Source: Mya arenaria (Eukaryota; Mollusca; Bivalvia; Myida; Myidae). Taken from it: a stretch of DNA of 64,000 nt. Location of the stretch: NCBI RefSeq assembly GCF_026914265.1, contig NC_069134.1, positions 9,231,758-9,295,757 on the forward strand, given 5' to 3'. The stretch's first letter is position 1. Every line of letters starts with the position of its first letter. Below, piece after piece: positions 1 through 40,000 of the stretch. The notes below the pieces were generated by a model. The model was not told the DNA's origin. It saw only the letters and a program-made list of their open reading frames with translations, and made no database searches. Both the position numbers and the translations under genes were made by a program.

Positions 1-1
1 T

Positions 2-3000
2 GCCTTCGAACAGAAGCCTAAACAACCTGCCCAGCCAAAGAAGGGCAAGTATGTCTACATTTGTGTTCTGCCTGTACAATTTTAGCTGTTTACATGTATT
101 GTTTAGTGCGTTGTTTTGCTTCACTCTGATATGACAAGTGTGAATTAATTTACATCAACATTGAACTTAAATTAGTAAGTGTTATGATGTCAGTAAACAA
201 CATCGCGCTCCCTATTTTATGAAATGTACAAAACTGCATTTTTCTATGACATTTTGTACACAAATATACAAAAATAAGGTATGTGAGAAAAAAGATCAAT
301 CATGTATTTCATGTCTAGACAGAAAAATCAGACCCTCCAGCTTGCTTCATTGTAGGTAGCTCAGCAAGCCTCCTTAATAGCTAGCATATGTGACCTGGCA
401 TTGGATTTTTTATCAGGACCGGAAACACCTGATACATTTTACATATGTGCCCTGGCGTTGGATTTTTTATCAGGACCGGAAACACATGATACATTTTACA
501 TATGTGCCCAGGAGTTGGATCTGGACTGGAAACACACAATAGAGATTAATAATCCTATTTCAGACCTACTCCAGTGTCTGACAGTGATAGATGGAGCGTC
601 CCTGACAGACTGACAGGCTACACTGCGCTGTCAGAGCTCAACCCAAGTCGCGCCTGGAACTTCATCGAGGTCAACGTCACAGAGGAAGAACTCAAAGAGG
701 CCAGGTGGGAAGGCTGAGCATTGTTGTGTTTACAATTAATTTAAACTAACACATAAATGAAATGTTTTCCCAACTCTGTTAAATTATATCAAGACAAATT
801 TCTTTATTTTGTAAGTGTGCTGACTGACAATTTAAAGAAAACATAACAATATGGTATCTTAAAAGTGGGTCAAGGAAAGTCACTGTGTGCAATTTGACTC
901 AGCTGTGTCATTAAACTGCAACACATTGACATCCCGGTATCAACCTTCTCTTTGAAGGGATAATATGACTGGTTGAATGTAATTCTACGTTGAGATTGTT
1001 TTACCTTTCTGTTGGGTACATTTGGGGTGGACAGATTTCTGAATAAGACCCATTGACACGATTTACAGAATTAGAATACAATGTGCAATAGTTTTTCTCT
1101 TGATCAAATCTAAGAATTCTTACATATTTTTCAGGCAGGCCCACATCCAAGGCCTTGTTTACCCCCTTCAGACGGTACTGGATGACAGTATTGGCTGTGC
1201 TGTTTGGTTTGCAGCGAGGGGGAAGGGTGTCCATGGAGTTGGGCCTCACAAGGGGAACCCTGTACACAGTACTGCCAGGGTAGGCAACAAACATTCAATT
1301 TATTTATTTATGGTTTTGGAAAGCATTGTTCAAGTTTTCTACTGTATGAAAAAACAACATGTATGCATTACTTTTGATGACGTCCAATCATGATGGAATT
1401 TGTTAATATTGTTTGTGGCCATAATCTTGGTTAATTTGATTGTTGGGTAAAATCAACCCAGTAAGTTAAGCCACATTTTCAGTATAAAATTGGTCTCTAT
1501 ATTGTGGAGATAATACCGTATTTATTATCCAATCATCATGAGACTTGGTGACATTTTGTGGGCAGATAGTGTCTCAGTCAAGTGAATTGCTTCTGTAACT
1601 CCTTAATGACCCTTTTTAAGTTGCTTTTTACTTATGGATATGCAGAAAAATACTTAAAAATACTTATTTAATTATCATCTTATCAGGATTGAACTATGTG
1701 ATAATGTTTAGTTTAAAAACAGGATTGAACTATGTGATAATGTTTAGTTTAAACTTTATTTATTAAACAAATAGCATACAAAAATATGTTTTATGTTTAA
1801 AGATGAAATACATCACAATGTGTTCATAGGCATAATGTCTTGACCAAGTTCAATCCTGAGGTATCACCACAGTTGTGTCCCTTTCATTAAATATTAGCAT
1901 TTGGTTTACTTATTGAGTGGCTATAATGATTAAACAAAGTTCCCAATTTACTACAAGCAGGTGACACATGCAATTCTTGTTTTCACTGAATTTGATATGG
2001 ATTTTACATAAAATTACTGGTTCCCATTGTATTCAACATAACTTTTTTTTGGTTGTATGAGCGGATCGAATCACTTCCAAAGAGTAAAGTAATTAGTTTA
2101 CAGTAAAATATGTCGATATTAGTATTTATAAATAGATGCAATGGTGAATATTGCAGGTAATTCTGTGTGGTATGGGTGCGGATGAACAGCTGGTTGGATA
2201 CTCGCGCCATAGGAACAAGTTTAAGTAAGTCATTCTGTGTTCACAACTTACATTTTTTATGTGTATCATCATTATCGGATGGAAAATTTATAAAGAAACA
2301 GTCATTTTAATATGTTTAAATGTGTTGTACTAAAAACCTATTTGTTTTTAAATACATAAATTTCCTTTTAAGCAGGACAACTAACAACATGAATATGAAC
2401 AAAAACTGTTTATTGAAAATGTATTATGTTACAGGGAGGGAGGCTGGGCCGGCCTGATTGAAGAGATAGAGCTTGAGGTAACTCGAATATCAGCGCGTAA
2501 CCTCGGCAGAGATGATCGGTAAGTGGCAAAACAATTAGGTAAAATTAGGGTGTATTATTTCATGTTAATTAAAATGAAACATTTTTAGCTCGACTATTCG
2601 AAGAATAGGTGGGCTATATATACTACACGCCCCAGCGTCGGTGTCCGGTTAAAGTTTTAGGGCAAGTTGGGATTTTCACTTATAAGTCCAATACCCTACA
2701 TTCAATTGACTTAATACTTCACGCAGTTGTTCAGGACCATCACATGATGAGGTTAGATAACTCCAAATTATTCTTTACACAGATTATGGCCCCTGATTGA
2801 CTATGGAACTTTGGTTAAAGTTTTAGGGCAAGTTGGAATATTTATTAATAACTTCTATATCCTTTGTTCAATTGACTTAATACTTCACACAGTTGTTCAG
2901 GACCATCACAAAATGAGTTTACATAACTTCATATTATCCTAAATACAAGTTATGGCCCCTGATTGACTTAGGTTAAAGTTTTAGGGCAAGTTGGGATTTT

Positions 3001-4857
3001 CACTTAAAACTCCAATACCATTCATTCAATTGACGTAATACTTCACACAGATGTTCAGAGTCATCACATAATGAGGTTAGATAACTCCATATTATCTTTT
3101 ATACAAATTATGGCTCCTGATTGACTATGGAACTTAGGTTAAAGTTTTAGGGCAGGTTGGGATATTGTTTAATAACTTCTATGCCCTTCATTCAATTGAT
3201 TTAATACTTCACACAATTGTTCAGGATCATCACCCATTGAGGTTACATAACTCCATATCTTTAATACAAGTTATGGCCCCTGATTGACTTAGGTTAAAGT
3301 TTTAGGCAAGTAAAAGTTAAGGGCAAGTTGGGATTTTTATAAAAAAAACTTCTATACCGTTCATTAAATGCACTTAATAAATTTCAAAATTATTTACGAC
3401 CATCTTACAACAAGAAACATAACTCTGTTTTAAGCCTAAATACAGATTATGGCCCTTAATTTTTTTTTATTTTTTAATTTCCTTTGAAAAGCATATTTGT
3501 ATATTCTCAACCACATTTTCATTATGGGAAATCAAGTTATTTGAATGACTTGCGTCATTGTTTGGGCGGGCTGGTGGGAGGGCAGCATCAAAGTCACTTT
3601 ATGTATCGAATAATTTTAGTTAGGTTTGACATAAAGAGACCAAACTTGGTATTATTACAGTTATTGTATTTTAAGTCAAAGCGGCGTAGTCGAGCGCGCT
3701 GTCTTACGACGGCTCTTGTTATAAGCTCTTCTGGGGGGTTTTAAATAAAAAGTTGAGGTATTGTCATAGCCGAGGTGCCGTCGTCATTGGTGTGGATCTT
3801 ATTCTAGTGTAAACACTTTAACTTTGGCAATTACTCAAAAACCGATCAAGATATTCAAATGGCACTTGGTACACATGTTGAAAGAGACACACTCATATGA
3901 AAGGCCTAAAATCATGTCTTAAAAATTATTATTGAGTTGTCTTTATTAACTAGAAACCCAGTAAGCATTTTCGATTATTATACATTGCATAATTATTCAT
4001 TTAGTGATTTTGTTGTTAAATGTATGATATTCCACATACAAAGAACTTTTACAATGATATCTATAATTGAATGATTTGTTATTTCCATCACAATACCTGT
4101 CCTGTTCCCATTAAGCCCTTTCTATATTCCCAAGGATAATCACCGACCACGGGAAGGAGTCTCGGTTCCCGTTCCTGGATGAGAGAGTTGTAACCTTCCT
4201 CTCCAGCTTGCCAATTCATCACAAGGTAATTGTCCATGTTGATATTAACCCTTTTGTCTATCTGTTTATTTTCTCTGACCCAGAAGGGAAACATATAGTA
4301 GTTGCACTGTCCATCTGTCTAACCGTTCATATCTCAGCTGCAGCTAGCAAAATTTTATTCAAATTTTTATCAAACTTCAAAGCAATGTACAGCAGCATCA
4401 GAAGCTGTGTTGCCATAGCATTTGTGCTCTCACCTCAAAGGTCCAAGTTACATTAGTTATCAATTGACTGTCACTCTAAGACGGCAAGGGCATTTGTCAC
4501 ATTCCTGTGAAAGCTTTAAATTTGTTCTGTGTTGTGGACTCAATAAATAAGAAATCCAGATGTGTTAACAACACATTACATGGTATTAGGCATTTTAAAT
4601 GAAAATATCTCTTTCGATCAGAAACAGTATTCATAAAAACTAAACTAATTTACTATACATTTCAGGCCGACTTGGCGCTACCACGAGGTATAGGGGAAAA
4701 GTTACTCCTACGACTATGTGCCACAGAGCTGGGCCTTCACCAGACAGCAACCCTCGCTAAGCGAGCAATTCAATTTGGTTCCCGGATTGCTAAGTTGGAA
4801 AACAACAGGGAAAAGGCCTCGGATATATGCAATAGGCTCACTAGTCTTCATACATAA
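2..4857 (+). CDS. ASNSD1: Asparagine synthetase domain-containing protein 1, C-terminal part (7 exons)
   Basis: Exons at 2-48, 564-704, 1135-1279, 2157-2224, 2435-2518, 4135-4225 and 4666-4857 join in phase with AG acceptors and GT donors. The 5' part lies before the window. The joined product shows the asparagine synthase fold: a [16 protein letters not shown] stretch (the family's SGxGADE-type nucleotide-binding loop), then [35 protein letters not shown] and [12 protein letters not shown]. This order and spacing match vertebrate ASNSD1 rather than the metabolic asparagine synthetase ASNS. ASNSD1 proteins carry an N-terminal glutaminase-like domain, outside this window, and their substrate is not well established. 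The stop is TAA at 4855-4857, with an AATAAA at 4963-4968. Intron 5 (2519-4134) holds a Helentron-like element. The gene converges on KIF2. Shorter frames inside these exons are shadows. Confidence 0.93.
392..515. repeat. Two-copy intronic tandem repeat, about 57 bp
   Basis: The sequence around TTGGATTTTTTATCAGG at 401 recurs at 458 with few changes, and a shorter third start appears near 515. It lies in an ASNSD1 intron just before the exon at 564. The 70-codon open frame across it comes from the repeat and is not a gene. Confidence 0.7.
1685..1755. repeat. Two-copy intronic tandem repeat, about 37 bp
   Basis: CAGGATTGAACTATGTGATA plus the following TGTTTAGTTTAAA occurs twice in succession with no visible change, which suggests a recent local duplication. 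It lies in an ASNSD1 intron. Confidence 0.7.
2583..3722 (-). mobile_element. Non-autonomous Helentron-like element, family 1 (minus orientation)
   Basis: Read on the minus strand, the element starts near 3722 with AACAAGAGCCGTCGTAAGAC and AGCGCGCTCGACTA. It has a core of four to five diverged copies of a 160-170-bp unit (recurring TTAAAGTTTTAGGGCAAGTT on the plus strand near 2648, 2815, 2973, 3138 and 3294). It ends near 2583 with a hairpin CTATTCTTCGAATAG followed by TCGAGCTAAAA. The head segment GCTCGACTA is complementary to the tail. The same head and tail occur at 8977-10088 around a different core. Helentrons and their non-autonomous HINE derivatives are known for short subterminal inverted repeats and a 3' hairpin, so I place it there. 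No coding sequence is seen. Confidence 0.6.
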
Positions 4858-4962
4858 ATTGTTTAATGACATTAGAATTTTGAGTTACTCTGCAATATTA
4901 TCATGTTTGAAAACTTATACAAATGTCAATTGAAATTTACTTACACAAGTGTCTGCATAAGA

Positions 4963-4968
4963 AATAAA
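4963..4968 (+). promoter_or_regulatory. Candidate poly(A) signal of ASNSD1
   Basis: An AATAAA hexamer lies about 105 bases after the ASNSD1 stop on the coding strand, with no closer canonical signal. It would end the transcript near 4985, before the opposing KIF2 transcript. Confidence 0.5.
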
Positions 4969-5277
4969 CCAACTGTATTTTAATGTAAAAGACGTTTCTT
5001 TGGCGATTTATCTGACATTGTGCCCGTAAACACTTAATACAAAGCACAAGACAAAAACCTTTTTTTAAACGTGAAAGGGGAAAACCTCTGGAGTAACACA
5101 GATGATTTAGCCAACCATCGAATTTAATGGAGACATTATGCCCAAAACCTGTGGCCAAGTTGCATCATGATTTATTGATTGTCTGTAAAGGGTTCACAAC
5201 TAACTGCTATGCATTCCCGGGTTGCTTTGTTACTGATGAGAAGATAACACAACAACACATTCTAGGACATTTTGTAT

Positions 5278-8200
5278 TTTATTATTCTTAGAGCTGGTCC
5301 CGGAGGAAAGCAGGACTATCAGCAGGCAACATAGAAGTACAGTATCATAGTTCAAATGGCAGATAAAACCAAATCAAAAGCTCAGAACATACAATCACAG
5401 AAAGTTTTAGCTGTTTAGTTCATTGTTACAACTAATCTGATTACTGTCACATGTGCGAAAGGTACAAAATTTACCAAAGGACACTCCACTGTTTGAGAGT
5501 CGAGTAATATTATCTTCTGTTTCTTGGGAACAACACTATGTGATTGTTGAAAATTCAAAGAAAACTTTCACCGTCTAGTTGAATCAACTAGTTAAAAGGC
5601 ATCAACCACTGTAAAACCATGGACAAGAAACAGTAATCAGATTATAATACATAGTAAAATGTCAAAGCATTTGTTCAAGAAATAATCTGAAAGGTATGCA
5701 TGTAAGGCAGGGTCAACAAGCAGATCTAGTGTCATTAAAAAATCAAAATATTACAAAACAAAACCTAAAATGCACCTGTACAAAGGAGCGAGAAAATGTG
5801 ATGAATGATCTAGCCACAGGTAATGAGAGAAATGCCCTAAATAAGCTACTGGGTAGTTAATCACAACCAAACATTTACATTTGTCTCGAACACAATTAAC
5901 TAAAGATTGAAATCATTAATTGTTTAAATATATGATAATTGAAACAAAAAGAAATGAAAAAAAAACATTAATTGTCATTGACTACTTAATAGTGACAGTA
6001 AAATCAGACTTGCAGGTTAGTTTATGGAATAGATAAATAGCACTGTGAATGAGGTTTAATTATATAATCTAATTAAAAATAACAAATATTGGTTAAAATA
6101 AATGAATTTTATTTTGAAGCATTTATCAATCATCTTTATGACAAATATAGATAGACATTTTTATGTGAGCAAGCCATGGCAGACAGACAACATGTTGTTT
6201 ATCTAAATGACAGACCGCATAAAATATATTTACAGGATATTAAAGTAAATATAAATGTGAGAATGACATGAACAGACATGTGCTTACAGACATACTTATA
6301 AATATTCATCTATCTACAATATAAAAAAATGCCTGTATATGTCAAAGCAGCTACCATTTCATTCTCTGACACAAAGCTCACTATTGTCAACACCACATAT
6401 ATAAGTGCCATTTATAAACAAAACACAATATATCTCACATCTTTCCTACATGAAAACGCAGATTAACTTATACTATGGTAAAAAGTTCAGCCATCAATAT
6501 GGTACACTTAATAAATACAATAAGTAAATGTGTTAGTATGTCTAAAGACAGACAACTTGTCGTATAATGGAAGTACAGGGGTCCAAACAAATGCACATCG
6601 CTATCAGTGCAGTTAGAACATACACAAATTTATAGTAAGAAAAGCCAGGTTTATTTTTGTTCTCTTTCAAACAATTTAATCTTGAAATGTTTGTTTTATC
6701 ATATATGACAGAGGCATTCAATAGAATAAACTAAGATATTTTAAAATTAAACATTTGCATCTTGGAAATTATTACGGTACAAGCTAACTGGCGAGCATTA
6801 AGTCATCTCACCAGCAAGTTTCAATATCACAGTACCCTTGACAACAGGCCATGAATGATCAACGTATATACAGGATTACAACAATAATACTGAAGTGAGT
6901 GAGGTCTACACTAGATTGTATGGACACAGAAATTACTTTGAATATCAGAAGCATAACATTAGTACATGAAGAAAAACTGGCCACCCAAAGATCTGTGTTT
7001 TATATATACGAGACATTTGTTAAACAACAATTTTAAGGGAAACAATCAGCAGTGAAAAAAATGTGTTTCTTTCTTCTAGAAACTTTGATCATGTTCGAAA
7101 TTGGGCCATTAACTGTATTCAAAACACATATTTCATTAATCTAAACATTAATCTTAATATAAGGCGACAATTGCAAGGCCTTTACCACTTATGGGCAGAC
7201 ACCCTAGCCCTTTTCGTGTGGAAAAAAGTGATTTTTTCAGTTTTGAGGAAAAGAGTACTTTTCAACCATTTTGAGAACAAATGGAGGAAAATATCAATAA
7301 AGCTGTAAATAAATCACTTAGAAATATAATTTAATGAGTCCAGAGATTCATAAAAAAAATAATTGAAAATAGGGGTTTCAGAGGCTATTTATGGAAATTA
7401 CCCAGGGTCTGGCCCTTGGGGTAGTAGACAGATATGGGCTACGGCAAAGAAGAGTAAAAGGCCCTGAATTGGATCATTCATTTGGAAGAGGGGCTGTATT
7501 CAAAACACATATTACATCAATCTAAAGCGAACATGAACAAAGGATTTAATTCAAGTTGTTTTATCAAATGACCAACACTGAAATTATTCATATTTTAGAG
7601 ATTTCTTTCAAATTAATTATTTGATTTCCTATCAGTTAACCATCATCTTTTGTATATCATTCAACATGGGACTTTGCTTTGTATTTTGGATAGGCAAAAC
7701 AAAGATGACTGTGGTTTTACCAGACTGTTTTTAAGTCCCGAGAATAAATAAAATTGGAAAGTATATAAAATAAGAATAAGAATTCTTATTGGAAGTATAA
7801 GCCATCTGGCACTATTGTTTGAACAAAGTGATACAATTTACTTGATCATGTTACTTTCTTGACAGCAACAATGTCAGAATGTGTAGGTATGTAAACAATA
7901 CAAAATACTTTGTGCAGAATAAAATAATTTCTAAAATAAAATGTTGTCCCTTCCTTACGTACCTGGCCTGATTTATTTTTTCAGCATGTAAAAGGAACAC
8001 GGACATTTTTTTGTTAAGTCTCAATGAAAGAGACCATTACATGGTGCATTTTACAGTTACTAAATCTATCTGTACATTTTCATTCTTTGATAAACAGTTC
8101 TCATATAATCCACACAAATATAAATACTATCATACTCTGAATCTGCAACAAACTTTCAGATGCAAGATTACATGAGAGATTCTTGTACAGACAATTGCTA

Positions 8201-8514
8201 CATGTATGTTATTGCTGTGAGGTTTGCAATAAAAGCATAATCAGTTGGTCCTCTTAAAAAAGCTAAGAACATGTAATGCACAACATTGCTTTTTACATTT
8301 AAATACCTTTCATTCATTAACATCCTATTGGACCAGTATATACAGAAAACTCAAAGTTTCAGTATATATATATATCACATGGACTTCAGACAAAACCTTG
8401 CGTCAAGTAGGACACCAATAGGCAAGAATACACTGCAGTAGGCGATCACATTATGCTGTGTGGATTGTGCATGGGTACGATGGAAGGTGTCAGCTGGCGG
8501 CATGTATGCCTCTC
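5278..8514 (-). other. Probable 3' UTR of KIF2, or intergenic DNA between convergent genes
   Basis: There is no coding exon or tandem repeat in this AT-rich 3.2 kb. It directly follows the KIF2 stop on the minus strand. An AATAAA on that strand (plus-strand 5278-5283) could end the transcript just short of the ASNSD1 poly(A) signal. Two short related segments (around 7115 and 7495, sharing TGTATTCAAAACACATAT) are the only internal duplication noticed. The length of the UTR is an inference. Confidence 0.35.
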
Positions 8515-34988
<26,474 letters not shown>

Positions 34989-36140
34989 GTCAAAAGCTTT
35001 TGAGAGTAATAGCAGTCAATCTTCTACAATATAAATAACAGATTTAAATAAACTTTTTTCATTTCTAATCAGCCGAGCGCCGTTAGTAATTTTAAACTGT
35101 CACTACGCATGTACGGATGTAGAACCTACTTGTTTGAGTACGGTCTCTCAAACGAATCTAAGAGATATGAGGCAGCCAACAGTTTCATCCCACGGCAGAT
35201 TGTTTTTACCATTACACAACAAGACGACTTTTGATGCAAAAACTCAAAGATTGGCTGAATAGTTTTAAGTGTTTACATATCAAAGAAATATCATAATTCG
35301 AATGAGGGTAAACATAACTTAAAACATTGTTATAAGTGATTGAAATAAGCAGGGATGACATGAATTAATGTACAATTAAACCAAGTGAGCGCCATGTTCT
35401 CAGGAACAAAAAATAAAAATAAAGGGTAAAAAAAAAGATGTATCCCCACCATCCAAATGGCAGCCAATTACATGTAGCCATGTCGCAGTGATTGTCTGCG
35501 GGACATTTAAGGAGATATCTAGAAAAGTATTCCATACACATAAGGTTGATACATCTAACTGCGTTATTGCCTTCTTTCAGGATATCAAGGTCTCCCCGCA
35601 GCCTATAATAGATTCTGGTATTGCTGTAAACCCTGTGTTTCATATCGTCAATAATTCCGACACGTTTGTGCGTGAACATGTAGCGAATTACCTTGACAAC
35701 TATACCACTGCGTCTGACCAGTCTAAATGAAAAGGCAGTGAATAACTTTGTAGACTATCATTGTAGCCGCTTACATTTCTTTATAAAATAAATTACATAT
35801 AGCTTGTTTGACTATTTACGTAACCGTACGGACATCAAAACGGTACCTTTACAATATTTATTTAGGAGAAATAAAATAAATGTGTAACTTGTGAGTCTGA
35901 ACAATTTAAGGCCAACACTGATCCCTTCAGAGAAAAGCATGCTCAACCCGACCGGTGTTGTATATACATATATTCTCCATCCACACGGGACCTGGTCACA
36001 GTATTCACATTTGCTTATAATCAAGTACATTTTGTACTTCAAACGCACTTCCGCCCACAGCGGACGGTTACAAATGTGCGATATAGTACATATAGCCAAG
36101 GAATATGTTAACCTCGAAATAAAGAAAGTGTGACCCATTC
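34989..36140. other. No recognised gene; KIF2 5' flank and an unassigned frame
   Basis: The KIF2 promoter and 5' UTR should lie at the low end, but I see no clear TATA box or initiator. An 80-codon plus-strand frame at 35488-35730, with an in-frame CTTTCAG acceptor-like site before GATATCAAGG, matches no family I know. It may be a decayed repeat. Confidence 0.3.
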
Positions 36141-37001
36141 TTGTCCTGCACTGCGAATGTCGAAGACGCTTGTGTGAAAATGCGTAGTACCTTTCTTAAC
36201 ATCTGCAATAGTGGGTTATACCCGGGGAACCTCAATCCGCTTACATCATTGACTTTATACAATTATATCGTTATTCCAAAAGGTTTATATGGCTGCGAGT
36301 TCTGGACAATGTCTACAACGGATTTAATTAAAATAGAAAGGTCTCACAGAGTTTGTGTCAAAATAATACAAGGTCTCACAAATACTGATTTTGCATTATG
36401 TGCACTCGGAACCGTTTCCGTTGAAACTCTTGTAGACTTAAAGAAGCTTCAATTTTTGGGACAATTGTGTAATCTTCCGAATAAATATTTCGCAAAACAT
36501 GCTTTAAACTACCGACTTGTTAGCTACTGTAATATAGACAACCAATCAAAGGGATTTGTGCCTGAAATACATAGAATCATAAAGAAATACAATCTTGAGG
36601 ATATACTGTGGGACTATATTCACAATGGAAAGTTTCCTTCGAAGTGTACCTGGAAGAAATTACTTGATATGAAAGTCAGGAAACAGTTTGAACGTTCGTC
36701 ATCATTAGGTTTTGTACCGGCGCATGTACTAAGGGAAAATACTGCCGCTGGCGTTTGGTTTTCAGCGAGAAAACATCCTCGACTATTGTTAATAAGTAGA
36801 CAGTTACTGCGTTCAATTGGTGCGCTCGGCTCAACTCTCATGCAAATGTGTGAAAAGTGTTATGTACATCACGACAATAACATAATACAGAAATTGTGTT
36901 TCTGTCCCGAGATTACCACAGTCAGAGAGAAACTGTGGGGTCAAATTATAATCCAGCACGGATACACCAACTTCAGGGAACTATCAACTAGCTCTCTGAA
37001 A
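36141..37001 (+). pseudogene. Non-LTR retrotransposon ORF2 3' fragment, part 1
   Basis: About 287 retrotransposon codons remain open (to 37001); the frame then runs into the DNA transposon and stops at 37022. YNYIVIPKGLYGCEFW, IERSHRVCVKIIQGL, KKLQFLGQLCNLP and WKKLLDMKVR are typical of the region after the catalytic palm of LINE-type reverse transcriptases. A late Cys/His cluster (CEKCYVHHDNN, then CFCPEITTVREKLW) resembles the terminal zinc-knuckle-like motif of these proteins. The catalytic YADD region and endonuclease are absent, so the copy is 5' truncated, as usual for LINEs. It is not a host gene. The reading frame resumes at 40165. Confidence 0.8.
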
Positions 37002-40000
37002 CACGGTGGAGAACCCACGTGACTTATTTGGTAAAGTGCACGGCAACAAATGTCAACAAGTCTCGATTCAGGTAAGGTTTTTAAAGATAACTTTCTTAAT
37101 ATTTGGATATTTTTTGTGAAATAAAGACCATAAACCCCACAATTAAGAGCTCTATTCACGGTAATAAAGAACTTTCTCTAATATCCCAAAGTTTTCCTGA
37201 AAATCTTGACCAACTGATTTCTCAGAGTTGAAAATCTAAGGCAAAGTACACGGCTTTTGACAAATCTATCGCTTTACTTCATGTTAGCCGTAAATAATTC
37301 ATACACACATCTTATTTTAAGCAAAATTTATGTATTTTATAGTTTTCAACGTGTATTGTTTAACTTTTAGTTTTTTCAGAGGTAAAAATGAACTAAAACC
37401 AAATTGATAAAGTACACGGACATTTTCGGATGATAAAGTACACGGTCATTTTAGTTTATGTTTAAAAGTAGAGTGCGGTTTACAAACTAATAGTTATATA
37501 AGCATTTTCTATTCGTGAAGTCAGAATGTATATTGTTTAGTTTTTATTTAAGTTGTATCAATAAATTTTGCATTATAACGCACACCTAAATAACTAAATA
37601 TTTAGAAATCATATTTAATGAGGAGTTGAAAGATAGTCTATGGGATAATTTAAGAGAAAGTCTGCCAAAATAAGTTCGATTACTTTTAAATATACAGATC
37701 AATACAGAATCATACATACATTTCTTCAAAAATCAGATAGTTTTACTTATAAATTATAATCTGGACTGACTGCGAATAAAACGTCTCAGTAGTTAGCGGC
37801 CCGTTTGTGGTGATTATAAATTTCATGAATGTTCATATTTTGATGTGATATAAAACAATAAAATAGGCACATCACAATTAGTTTATACATATTTACACAT
37901 TTAAAGCATATTGTTCATACCTTTCAGGTAACGCTGAATATTTTATTTGGTTCAGTCTGAACAAATATTATCTGATCTACATCAGTAAAACTGCGGTCGT
38001 TCGAACAATACAGTCAGGAATTCATTGTAAAGATGGACGCTCGGAGTTAGATGGGAAACAGCAAGGAGGAATGAGAGCACACTATATTACCAACTTACAG
38101 GCTAGGACTAAGACTTGAACATCTAGATAAGAGCTCTGCATGGAACATTAGAATGTTCTAGACTAAAGGCTGAAATGTGATTACAAAATAATTGTGTTTC
38201 AAAGCTTGCTGAACTATATAAGATACATGCAGTTAAGAGTTTATAGGACATCAATGGGAAAATGACAACAATGCATCTCTAAACCTTGTGAAAATGTTTT
38301 ATGCTCAATCCGTTTTCATATTAATTTTACACAGCAATTTTTTCAGTACTGTAAGACAAACGAACATTTTGAAAGAGCACCATTTGGTAACAGTACGTTT
38401 TGCTATTTATCTTAATAAAATGTTAAACTCATCAAAACGTTATTTTAACTCGGCAACATACTGGAATGCACTTCTAACTAGACCATTGTGATCTTTCAAT
38501 GTGTCCTGATTAGGTGTGTTTCGCCTTAACGTGCCTGCTGAGTCCAGATTTAAACTTGAATCCTGAGCGACACTGTAGACATTTGTGACGTGTCATTCCC
38601 CTGTGTCTAGTAGAAATCTGGTCACTGAGATTGGTCGTGTAACCCAATTTGAACCCACACACATCACAGGTTAGCTTCAATTGGCCGCTTTCGCGTCTTT
38701 CGTGTATCTTCAAGTCTTGCAAGAGCAGTTTTGCCACAATATTTGCAAACGTGCAACTTTGTCTCGCCCGTGATTGCTGCACCTATATAAAAGACATGTA
38801 CTGTCACAAGTTAGCGAGAAATGCTGGTAATGTCAGTGCTGCCACGCAATCAGTGTTTGATCGTGTAATCAGCATCATAAAACTAAACGACCCAGTCCAC
38901 TGAAACACAGACCACATTATTATGTGAAAAACGTAACCCCTAAAAAACGTTGAAAACACAGTCAGACGACGGCAAATCTTAACCTCTACACGAGGGGAGT
39001 CATAATAAAAGTATAACTGTTAGTATATTCTTATTTCTCTGCGAAAAAATAAAGCTAAAAACTAACCTGTGTCTGTATAAACACTTTCCCGTAAAAACGA
39101 TGGCAATTGACCAGAATGCCTTCTATCGTGGTCTACTAGATGTTTTTTTTTTTTTTTTGAAATGCCATTCTGCATTCTTTGCATAAAGAATCATATTCAT
39201 ATTCTGAAATGAAACAAATGTCACAAAATCATAAGTCTATCAAATCAGCTAGCAATCGAAGACATTAAAAGTACAAGAACACTTTTCTTTCTCAAAATTG
39301 ACAAAATGAATAGTTATTAAGCAGTTATGTGTTACTGTTTACCATGTATAATGAATACAAACACGTTTTACATATACGATACGAAAAAGATTAGGAACAC
39401 CCTTTACAAAAACTTCAAGCCCTTTATATGTCAATTGCGAATAAACTGTTAAAATACGGGACTGAATTTTAGTGTTATAACACATGTTTCCATGATTCAT
39501 GAAAATGAGCCCATCATTTAGGCGACTCCGTCGGTTTAACTGTTAAAACGCGTTCATTCTTTCATTGTCACTCCATTACAATGAGTCTTTTCAAACATGG
39601 AGCAATGTTCAATAATGAATTTGAAGAATAGAAATAATAAATTAATTTATAATAACTCATTTTAACACCAGTCAGTGAAATAATGAATATATACACTGAA
39701 GGTTGTAAACGACCGTGTACTTTATCAAACCTAAAATGTCCGTGTACTTTATCAATTTGGTTTTAGTTCATTTTCGCCTTTGAAATAACTATAAGAAGTT
39801 CAACAATACACGCTGAAAACTTTAAAATACATAAAATTTGCTTAAATTAAGATGTGTGTATGAATTATTTACGGCTAACATGAAGTAAAGCGATAGATTT
39901 GTCAAAAGCCGTGTACTTTGCCTTAGATTTCAACTCTGAAAAATCAGTTGGTCAAGATTTTCAGGAAAACTTTGGGATATTAGAGAAAGTTCTTTATTAC

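Noticed and set aside
35488..35730. 80-codon plus-strand gene
   Set aside because: No recognisable family, no clear splice partner, and neighbouring transposon debris; kept only as a note in the flank entry.
36141..37022. A 293-codon host gene
   Set aside because: The sequence is LINE reverse-transcriptase C-terminal region, and its last codons come from the inserted transposon.
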